A DNA stretch of 64,000 nt from Nocardioides bizhenqiangii. Its GTDB lineage: Bacteria > Actinomycetota > Actinomycetes > Propionibacteriales > Nocardioidaceae. A program made the position numbers and the translations under genes. The notes beneath the pieces were generated by a model. It saw only the letters and a program-made list of their open reading frames with translations. It searched no databases and was not told where the DNA came from. Position 1 is the stretch's first letter. Each line of letters starts with the position of its first letter. Below are positions 44,517-52,400 of the stretch, piece after piece. The stretch covers positions 3,099,501 through 3,163,500 of the forward strand of contig NZ_CP141059.1 in assembly GCF_034661235.1 (NCBI RefSeq). Reading direction: 5' to 3'.

Positions 44517-45639
44517 GCAGCCCGGCTTGAGCGCCCGGCTCAAGCTCACCCTCAGCTACGCCGGCTTCCTCATGCTGGCCAGCGCCCTGCTGCTCGCAGC
44601 CGTGTGGGTGTTCCTGTTGCGGTACGTGCCCGACGGGGTCAACACCCCCGGGATGTTCGGACCCAACCGGTCCGATCTCGAGCGAGCCTTCGTGCCCAAG
44701 GCGGCCGCGGCGTTGGTGTTCCTGCTGGTCTTCGGCCTCGTGGGCGGATGGATGCTCGCCGGACGCATGCTCTCGCCCCTGACGCGGATCACCCACGCCA
44801 CCCGCCTGGCCGCGAACGGGTCGCTCTCCCACCGCATCGGACTGGAGGGCCGCAAGGACGAGTTCCGCGAGCTCGCCGACGCCTTCGACATCATGCTCGC
44901 GCGGCTCGAGGCCCAGGTCGCCGAGCAGCAGCGGTTCGCGGCCAACGCCTCGCACGAGCTCCGCACCCCACTGGCGATCACGCAGACGCTGCTCGACGTC
45001 GCCCGCAACGATCCGGACCGCGACGCCGACGAGCTCGTCGAACGCCTCCACTTCGTCAACACCCGGGCGATCGACCTCACCGAGGCACTGCTCCTGCTCA
45101 GCCGCGCCGACCGGCGCTCCTTCGTCCGCGAGAGCGTCGACCTGTCCCTCATGGCCGAGGAAGCCACCGAGACCCTGCTCCCCCTTGCCGAGCAACGCGG
45201 CGTCACCATCGAGACCTCAGGGGACATCGCGCCCACCATCGGTTCACACGCACTGCTGCTGCAGATGACGACGAACCTGGTGCACAACGCGATCGTCCAC
45301 AACCGGCCCGAACACGGCACCGTGTGGGTGACGACCAGCGTCGACCCACGGAACGTGGTGCTCACCGTAGAGAACACCGGCGGGAACCTCTCCCCGCAGC
45401 TGGTGTCCACCTTTGCCGAGCCGTTCCAGCGCGGCAGCAAGCGCACGCGCACCGACCACGCGGGCGTCGGCCTCGGCCTGGCCATCGTCCAGAGCATCAC
45501 CCAAGCGCACGACGGGACCCTCTCCCTCACCCCCCGGGACGCCGGAGGCCTCCGCGTCGTGGTGCGGCTACCCGCCGCCTCGCCTCGTCCGACCGGTACG
45601 CCCGCCGCCACGAGCACCTCGGCCAGCCGAGTCACCTGA
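44509..45639 (+). CDS. Sensor histidine kinase
   Basis: A 376-residue membrane kinase. Two transmembrane helices flank a short extracytoplasmic loop (YAGFLMLASALLLAAVWVF and AALVFLLVFGLVGGWML). A HAMP domain follows (RMLSPLTRITHATRLA), then HisKA with FAANASHELRTPLAI (phospho-His), and the ATPase with NLVHNAIVHN and GVGLGLAIV. The periplasmic sensor is short (~35 residues), so it may sense membrane or cell-wall precursors. The GTG at 44509 overlaps the regulator's end by 8 bases. It is the cognate partner of the response regulator and is likely connected to cell-wall peptidase control. Confidence 0.93.
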   Translation: MDRQPGLSARLKLTLSYAGFLMLASALLLAAVWVFLLRYVPDGVNTPGMFGPNRSDLERAFVPKAAAALVFLLVFGLVGGWMLAGRMLSPLTRITHATRLAANGSLSHRIGLEGRKDEFRELADAFDIMLARLEAQVAEQQRFAANASHELRTPLAITQTLLDVARNDPDRDADELVERLHFVNTRAIDLTEALLLLSRADRRSFVRESVDLSLMAEEATETLLPLAEQRGVTIETSGDIAPTIGSHALLLQMTTNLVHNAIVHNRPEHGTVWVTTSVDPRNVVLTVENTGGNLSPQLVSTFAEPFQRGSKRTRTDHAGVGLGLAIVQSITQAHDGTLSLTPRDAGGLRVVVRLPAASPRPTGTPAATSTSASRVT

Positions 45640-45652
45640 ACGGTGCCGACGC

Positions 45653-46513
45653 TCAAGAGGCGAGCCTCCCGTTCGCCCGGAGCACGCCCAGTGCCAGGAC
45701 GGTGGCGATGCCGCGCCAGTCGAGTGCCGCGCCGGGCGACCACTGGAGGTACTCCACCGTCCAGCCGCCGTCCTCGCGCTGGCCCGCTTCGAGGCGGTCG
45801 AGATCGGCCCGGATCTGGGCGTCGGTGAACAGCGCGCGGCTGGGCAGTCCGGGGTGGGGCGAGAAGTCGAGCGGGGTGAGTCGTTCGTTCTCGGTCCCGC
45901 CGGGCACGTCGAGACAGCCGTCCGCGTCCAGTGCCGGTCGCAGCCGTTCGAGGGCCGCGGCCGCCCGCGGGGGGTCGGGCACGGCGTCGAGGAAGTCGAT
46001 GGCGAACTTCACCGTGTAACCGCCGGCGGGTTCCTCACCCTCGAGCTCGCGCCAGCACCACTCGGACGCGGCATCCAGCCAGCCCTTCCCGACCCCCGCC
46101 TGCCAGAGCTTGCCGGCCAGGGCGAAGGTGAGGAAGCCGCTGACGTCGCCCGGCTCCATCCACGGTGCTCGCGGGTGACCGTCGGCCGAGGGAAGCACGG
46201 TCGGCACCCCGCCGTCGGCCAGCGCGACAGCGGCGACCCAACGGGCGGCGTCGTCGAGCATCGGGTCGTCGGTGACGCCTGCCTCGAGCATCACCTCGAG
46301 AGCCTGGAGGGTGGCGGCGGGCTGACTCCCCGGGCACCGCACGTCGGGCTCGAGCGCGTGGCCGAACCCACCGTCGGGATTTCGGTAGGCGCGGAGCGCG
46401 GTCAGCAGCGGCTCGGTCGGGGCACCGTCGAGCAGGGTGGCCAGCCGGTGGCGCTCGAGGACCCGGCCGTTGGCGTGGATGAACTGTCGGGCTGCGTCGA
46501 TGTCGATGTTCAT
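45653..46513 (-). CDS. Terpenoid-cyclase/prenyltransferase-fold-like protein
   Basis: A 286-residue protein with repeated helical pairs and QW-like turns: YRNPDGGFGHALEPD near residue 43 and QREDGGWTVEYLQW near residue 245. These suggest the alpha/alpha-toroid fold of terpenoid cyclases and protein prenyltransferases. The DxDD cyclase motif is not seen, and the protein is half the length of a squalene cyclase, so catalysis is doubtful. It starts at an ATG at 46511-46513, ten bases after the AraC-type gene on the same strand, likely an operon. A binding or assembly role is as plausible as an enzymatic one. Confidence 0.72.
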   Translation of the reverse strand: MNIDIDAARQFIHANGRVLERHRLATLLDGAPTEPLLTALRAYRNPDGGFGHALEPDVRCPGSQPAATLQALEVMLEAGVTDDPMLDDAARWVAAVALADGGVPTVLPSADGHPRAPWMEPGDVSGFLTFALAGKLWQAGVGKGWLDAASEWCWRELEGEEPAGGYTVKFAIDFLDAVPDPPRAAAALERLRPALDADGCLDVPGGTENERLTPLDFSPHPGLPSRALFTDAQIRADLDRLEAGQREDGGWTVEYLQWSPGAALDWRGIATVLALGVLRANGRLAS

Positions 46514-46523
46514 GACCCCGACG

Positions 46524-47240
46524 TTAGGCAGCGGTGAGCCTGGCGTCTTTCAGGAATCGGACAGGCGTGAGGCCGGTCAGTCGCCCCACCTCCTCGGTCA
46601 TGTGGGCCTGGCTCGCGTAGCCGGCGAGGACCGCGCGGACCGCCAGCTCGTCACCCCCCAGCGCGATCAGCCGGCGCAGGCGGGCGACCCTGGCCAACGT
46701 CTTCGGCCCGTAGCCGATCGCGTCCGTCGTACGTCGGCGGAGCTGGCGTTCGCTGACACCCAGGTCGTCCGCGACCCGGCCGACGCGTGCGTCCGGCCGG
46801 GCGAGCGCCCGGGCGGCGGCGACGACGAGCGGGTCGGGTGTGGCGCGGCGGCGGAGCACCGCACGCGCGAGCAGGCCGAGGCGTCGCGACGGCGCCGCCG
46901 CCGACATCACGTCGGGCGTCAGATCCGTCCCGCTCCCCCACACCAGCGAAAGGTCGACCTGCTGGTCGCGCACCTCGGAGGCCGGGATGCCGAGGACCGC
47001 ACCGGCCGCGCCGGGCCGCAGCCTGATGCCGGCCGTCGGCGACCCGAGCGGCTCGACGACGTGCGGGCCGGTGTCGGCGCCGACGACCTTGAGACCCGAG
47101 CTGCCGAACCACACCAGGTCGACGCACCCGTCGGGCACGACGCGCTGGGGCTCGAGGCGCACCCAGTCGTTCTCCCACAGGCACCCGACGACGTCCTCGA
47201 GGCCCCTGGGTGACGCGTACTCGCGGTAGGACGCGGCCAT
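46524..47240 (-). CDS. AraC-family transcriptional regulator
   Basis: A 238-residue regulator with a ~130-residue N-terminal domain of the DUF6597 type (SYREYASPRGLEDVVGCLWEN) and a C-terminal AraC HTH pair (VGRVADDLGVSERQLRRRTTD, RLRRLIALGGDELAVRAVLAG, HMTEEVGRLTGLTPVRFLKD). The start is the ATG at 47238-47240 (MAASYREYA), preceded by GGTGGG; an upstream GTG at 47273 is the alternative. It is followed at ten bases by the toroid-fold gene, its likely co-transcribed partner. The inducer is unknown. Confidence 0.88.
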   Translation of the reverse strand: MAASYREYASPRGLEDVVGCLWENDWVRLEPQRVVPDGCVDLVWFGSSGLKVVGADTGPHVVEPLGSPTAGIRLRPGAAGAVLGIPASEVRDQQVDLSLVWGSGTDLTPDVMSAAAPSRRLGLLARAVLRRRATPDPLVVAAARALARPDARVGRVADDLGVSERQLRRRTTDAIGYGPKTLARVARLRRLIALGGDELAVRAVLAGYASQAHMTEEVGRLTGLTPVRFLKDARLTAA

Positions 47241-47294
47241 CCCACCAGGGTAGCCGTCGTCGGCGACACCCACCGGCGCCGAAGAGCCCGCCGG

Positions 47295-49010
47295 CTAGCG
47301 GGCGGTGATGCCGAAGTCGAGGGACGTCACCGGGTTGTCGAACTCGCTGATCCGCAGCGACACCTGCAAGTGCCAGGTCCCGGGCGACGGGAACACCACC
47401 TCCGCGGCGTAGGTGCCGGGAGCAACGGACTTCACCGGCACCGCGCCGAGGTCGACCTGGTCGGAGGAGAGCCGCACCCGTGGCGCCGCCATGCCCTCGA
47501 ACGGCTCGCCGGCGGGGTCCAGCATCTCCACGGTCACGGTGCTCGGTCCGGTGGTCGGTGCGGACACGGTGGCCCGCACTTCGACGTCACCGAGGGTCCC
47601 TGTCCTGACCACTGGTGCGCTGCCTGCGGAGGCGGTGTCGGACGCCTCCGCCTCCGGGCTCTTGTCGACGAGCAGGCCGGTGACCAGCAGCACGGCGATC
47701 AGGGCGACGGCCTCGGCCGCGACGGCCCGGACGAGGACGTGCGCACCCGCGCGCCGGTCGCGGCGCCGCGACGCCTCCTTGAAGCGAGGCAGGAGCCCGA
47801 ACCTGTTCCACGCGGCGAACCCGACGGCGACGAGGGCGACGAGGATCTTGACCAGCAGCAGCTGGCCGTAGGCGGAGTCGAGGAGCGCGCTCCAGGACCC
47901 GACGATCCGCCAGGCCATCAGGGTGCCGGTGGCCACCAGCGCCATCAGCAGGCCGGCGGCGACGGCTGAGAAGCGCGCCAGCACCTCGGCGCCCAGGGCG
48001 CCGCGCCCGGCGAGATCGGACAGGACGAGGGTCAGGGCCGCCAGCCCGCCGAGCCAGACGCTCCCGGCGAGCAGGTGCAGCATGTCCGCCGCCACCACCA
48101 GCGCCTCCGGTGTGGCCGCACGGGTGTGCCCGATCAGAGCCGGAGCGCAGGTCGCGGTCGCGGCGGCCATCAGCGCGGCGATCGCCCGCGGGCGGGCCGG
48201 CGCCCCCCTACCGAGCAGGCAGACGGCCGAGACGACGCCGATGACGACCGCCGCCGTGACGACGTACTCGCCCGTTGCAAGGGCGGACCAGGTCGTTCCC
48301 TTGCTCACCGCGCTCAGGCCCCCACCGAGCTGGTAGACCGCGGCCAGGGGCAGCGCGACCAGCCAGCCGACGACCGCCACCGCTGCGGCCGCCCGCGTCG
48401 CCGCGACCAGCCGCTGCCGTGCGGCGTCGGCGAGGTGGCTCGTGGGGAGGAACAGCACCGTGAACGCCACCAGGCCCACCGCCAGCAGCAGCCCGGCGTA
48501 ACCGACCCATCGGGCAAGAGTCAGCAGGAGTGGCGCGTCGGTCGAGGCGTCCGCGCCGTTCGGCGGGGTCTCGACGGACGCGCTCGGTGCGCCGATGGAG
48601 AAGCTGAGCGACCCGCTGACGGGATGGCCGTCCTCGGAGACGACCCGCCACACGAGGACGAGCGTGCCCTCGCCGACCGGTTCGTCGAGCGTGACGGTCA
48701 GCTCGTCCCCCGAGACCGCCGAGGACGACGCGACGGTGGTGCCTCGGGCGTCGTAAAGCTCGACGCCGTCGGGAACGCCGGCGACCGCCTCGTTGAACGT
48801 GAGGCGGACCTGGTCGGGCGCGGCCGGCAGGACTGCGCCCTCGGCTGGATCGGTGCTCACCAAAGATGCGTGTGCGGCTGCCGGCTGTGCGCCACCGATG
48901 ACCACGACGACGACCACGGCGAGGGCGGAGAACCACGCGGCCGGCCGCCGCCATGCAGGGCGACGCCGGACAGATCGTCGGCGGCGCCCGCGGTGGTCTC
49001 GGTGATCCAT
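47295..49010 (-). CDS. CopC-CopD fusion, copper-binding membrane protein
   Basis: A 571-residue exported membrane protein. After an Arg-rich N-terminus and signal segment (FSALAVVVVVVIGGAQPAAA) the mature part begins with His (HASLVSTDPAEG). The CopC beta-barrel covers about 55-150 and includes VVSEDGHPVSGSLSFSIG, so the N-terminal His, Asp and His of the Cu(II) site are visible. A CopD domain with about eight membrane helices follows, with a C-terminal YtkA-like extracellular domain (about 480-570, ending FDNPVTSLDFGITAR). It binds copper outside and imports or buffers it. I start it at the ATG at 49008-49010. It ends 22 bases before the AraC-type gene and faces the tautomerase gene. It lies 1.5 kb from the copper radical oxidase, to which it may supply metal. 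Confidence 0.9.
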   Translation of the reverse strand: MDHRDHRGRRRRSVRRRPAWRRPAAWFSALAVVVVVVIGGAQPAAAHASLVSTDPAEGAVLPAAPDQVRLTFNEAVAGVPDGVELYDARGTTVASSSAVSGDELTVTLDEPVGEGTLVLVWRVVSEDGHPVSGSLSFSIGAPSASVETPPNGADASTDAPLLLTLARWVGYAGLLLAVGLVAFTVLFLPTSHLADAARQRLVAATRAAAAVAVVGWLVALPLAAVYQLGGGLSAVSKGTTWSALATGEYVVTAAVVIGVVSAVCLLGRGAPARPRAIAALMAAATATCAPALIGHTRAATPEALVVAADMLHLLAGSVWLGGLAALTLVLSDLAGRGALGAEVLARFSAVAAGLLMALVATGTLMAWRIVGSWSALLDSAYGQLLLVKILVALVAVGFAAWNRFGLLPRFKEASRRRDRRAGAHVLVRAVAAEAVALIAVLLVTGLLVDKSPEAEASDTASAGSAPVVRTGTLGDVEVRATVSAPTTGPSTVTVEMLDPAGEPFEGMAAPRVRLSSDQVDLGAVPVKSVAPGTYAAEVVFPSPGTWHLQVSLRISEFDNPVTSLDFGITAR

Positions 49011-49165
49011 GTGGCCACCCAGCCAACCAGCGGGCGGAACTGCTGTCAAGAATGTGAACTGAACCATTGCTATGCCTGCCGGCTCGCCCTAGGCTGGTGG
49101 TTCACCATATCGAACCAAGGTCGGCCACGTGGACAGTCCGGAGCGGCCGCCAGCAAGGAGACCCC

Positions 49166-49393
49166 ATGCCCAACATCACCGTGGAGCTGCTGCGTGGCCG
49201 CACCGTCGAGCAGCGTCGCGCGTTCGCGAAGGCCGTGACCGACAGCGCGGTCGAGATCCTCGGCGCCCGCCGTGAGGACGTCCGCATGGTCTTCACCGAG
49301 ATCACGGCCGACATCGTCGCCAACGGTGGCGTCCTCGCCAGCGAGGACGACAGCCGCGCCGGGGTGGTCGCGGCTCTCGACCGCGAGGCCTGA
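49166..49393 (+). CDS. Tautomerase (4-oxalocrotonate tautomerase family)
   Basis: A 75-residue protein whose ATG is directly followed by Pro (MPNITVELLRG). After methionine removal this Pro is the catalytic N-terminal base of the 4-OT family. The helix RTVEQRRAFAKAVTDSAVEIL and strand VRMVFTEI follow the beta-alpha-beta hexamer subunit fold. It isomerises enol/keto acids such as oxalocrotonates, phenylpyruvate or malonate-semialdehyde-type compounds. The Arg pair often used for substrate binding appears as RREDVR. AAGGAG precedes the start. A perfect hairpin terminator follows. Confidence 0.9.
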   Translation: MPNITVELLRGRTVEQRRAFAKAVTDSAVEILGARREDVRMVFTEITADIVANGGVLASEDDSRAGVVAALDREA

Positions 49394-49417
49394 GCAGGAC
49401 CAGCCCCGCGAACCACG

Positions 49418-49451
49418 AAGCGGGCCCGGGCGATCTCGTCCGGGCCCGCTT
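49418..49451. terminator. Bidirectional rho-independent-type terminator
   Basis: AAGCGGGCCCGG (49418-49429) pairs perfectly with CCGGGCCCGCTT (49440-49451) around a ten-base loop. The left arm begins with A residues and the right arm ends in TTT, so both strands have a short T tract. It lies between the convergent ends of the tautomerase gene (49393) and the giant secreted protein gene (49465). Confidence 0.85.
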
Positions 49452-49464
49452 TCGTGCACCCGAG

Positions 49465-52400
49465 CTACCTCCTGACGGTGATGAGAACCGTCTTGGAAAC
49501 CGACTTGGTGAACGGGCCTCCCAGGTACTGCACCCTCACCCGGAGGACCCCGACCTTCTCGGCCCTGTGCAGCCTCAAGGACGCCGTGCCGTTGGCCTTG
49601 ACCGTGGCGACGACCTGCTGGTCGCCGTTGACCACTGCCCGCACCTGCCCGGTCACGGGGACGTCCCCGGCCGCGCTCAGCTCGACCCAGATCTGCGCAC
49701 GGTCACCGACGCGGATCGCAGCCGGCGCGTGCACCCTGATCCTGGGCACCGCCTTCTTCACGAAGACCCGGATCGCCGTCGACGACGCCTCGTGGGAGCC
49801 GTCCCCGAGGTAGTTGAGGACGAGCCGGTGACCGCCCGGCGGGAGCGACCTGGCCGGTATCCCGATGACTGCTTCACCAGCCGACAGCCTCGCCGAACCC
49901 AGCACCTCCCCACCGTTCAGCACCTGGACGCGGCCCGTCGCACTATCGGGGGTGACCGAGACGGAGACCGCGCCCCGCTTGCCGTAGGTGATGTCCGGAG
50001 CCGAGCCGGAGATCGTGGTGTCCACCTGCGTCGGATCCGGCTCCACCGTGATGGTCACCGTCGCCGGACCGGAGACATCCGTCCCGTCGTCGGCCGTGTA
50101 GGTGAAGGTGTCCGTCCCGCTGAACCCGGGGTCCGGCGTGTAGGTGAAGGACCCGTCCCCGTTGAGCGTGACCTGACCGTCGGCCGGCTGGGTGGCACCG
50201 TTCGCCGTGAGGGGGTCGCCCTCGGCGTCCGTGTCGTTCGCCAGCACACCGGGCGCCGTGACCGAGAGGGGATCGCCCTCGTCGGCGCTGTAGGCGTCGC
50301 CGGTCGCGACCGGAGCAGTGTTCGGCTCCTCCTCGAACAGCTCCTGGACGTCCTCCTCGGACAGCTCGTAGCCGTACAGCCGGAAGTCGTCGATCAGGCC
50401 GTCGAACCGCCCGTCCGGCCAGCTGGTGCCGCCGAGCATGTTCGCGGTGGTCTCACCGTTCACCCCGACGTCACCGATGTCGATGGTGAAGTCGGTGCGG
50501 GTGCCCTGGAGCTCGCCGTTGAAGTAGATCTTCCCGGTCGAGCCCCGCATGGTGAACACCACGTGGGTCCACTCGTTGAGTGGCACGTCGTTGCCGGGGC
50601 CGAGCACCAGCCGTTCCTGGGTCGGGTTGCCCGGCGCCTTGAAGGTGGCCGCGAACCCGGTGGCGCCGGCGGTCTGCGTCGACGACTGCAGCAGGAAGAA
50701 CGTGTCCGTGCTGCTGCCGATCTGCAGGTGCGAGACCCAGTTGGGCAGGGAGTCCGGCCGCACCCACAGGGACGCGGTGAACTCGTCGTCCATGCCGGCT
50801 TCGATGTTGTCGGGCAGCTCGACCTGGTTGCCGGTGCCCGACGCGCCGCCGGGCAGCGAGACGGCTCCGCCGTACTTGCCGTCCGGACTCCAACCCACCG
50901 TGCCGCCGAGCGTGGCGTCAGCGATCGACGGGTCGCTGCCGCTGTTGGCCGCGGTCGTCCCTGCACCCTCGTCGAACTTGTAGTGGACGGGCACACCTTC
51001 GCCCGGCGGTGGTCGTTCCACCGTGTGGGTGGCCGTCGCGGCGGAGTCGCGCCAACCATCGGCAGCGAGGTACCTGACCTCGAGCTCGTGGTCACCCGGC
51101 GACAGGTCGGCGAGCTCCGGGAAGGTGGCGGACCCGTCGACCAGGTCGACCGCTTCACCGACGCGGACGCCTTCGCGCCACAGCTCGACGCTGCCCTCGG
51201 CCGGCTGACCTTCCTCGTCCTCGACCGATGCCGAGACCGTCACCGGCTCCGCGAACGGAGAGGGCGAGGCCGGCTCGACCGACACCGTCGTGGTGGTGCG
51301 GAGTGCTGACCCCTCGGCGTACAGCCAGGACACGTCGTCCGCGGTCAGCGTGGACCGGTAGACGCGGACCTCGTCCATGAGGCCGTCGTACGACGCGTCG
51401 GGGAAGCCGTTGCGCCCCAGCCAGTTGTTGGCAGTGGGACCGACATCCGTCATGTCGATCGTCAGGTCGTCCCTGCTCGCGATCTCCACGCCGTTCAGGT
51501 ACAGGGTGCCGGTGGCACCCTGGCGGGTGAAGACGACGTGGTTCCACTCACCGGCGACCACGTCCTTGGTCGGAGTGGCGTAGACCCGCTCCTGGAGCGC
51601 GCTCCCCTTCGCCTTGAAGGTGGCGGCCAGACCGGTGTTGCCGGCCGCCTGCGTCTGCATCTGGATCTGGAAGAAGCTGCCGTCGCCTCCGAATCCGTCC
51701 CCGATGTGGAACAGACCGGTCCAGTTGGACTTCGTGTCGGGACGGACCCAGAACGAGGTGGTGAAGTCCGCCTCGCCCTGCAGCAGGTTGTCCGGCAGGT
51801 CCACCGCGTTGGTGTTGGGCCCACCCGGCATGTCGAGCGCGCCACCGAACACGCCGTCCTCGGACCAGCCCGTGGATCCGGTCAGGGTCGCCGCTCCGAC
51901 GGAGTCGTCGGTGCCGGTGTTGGCTGCGGTGGTGCCCGCGCCCTCCTCGAACTCGTAGTGGACGGGGACGTCCGCCACCCCTGGGTCGGCGCTGATGATG
52001 ACGAGGTCGTCGACCATCAGGCTCTCGCCGGAGAGAGTCAGCGTCTCGGACCGCTGCGACGCCGTGAAGACGCCGACGAACGTGCCGAACGTGGTCTCCT
52101 GGTTGCCCTGAGAGGGCAGGTCCGTGCCGGCGGTGATCGCGGTGTCCAGCGAGCCCACGGACAGCTGGGCGGTCCCCGGCTCGGCGCCGGGCACCCGACT
52201 GTCACGGGCGTAGCGGAGCGAGATCCGGTACTCGCGGCCGGGGTCGAGACCCTCGAGGGTGCGCTCGATGCTGCCGGACTCGCTGAGGGCGAGGTGGTAG
52301 CCGGTGCCGCCGAGGCCGCCCTGGCTGCCGTGCACGGCGCGCACCAGCTGGACGTCGCTCGTGACCTCCCAGGGAGACATCCGGCCGTTGCCCGGGGCGA

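Noticed and set aside
43104..45639. A vancomycin resistance cluster
   Set aside because: Only a VanY-like peptidase and a two-component pair are present; no vanH, vanA/B-type ligase or vanX is visible nearby.
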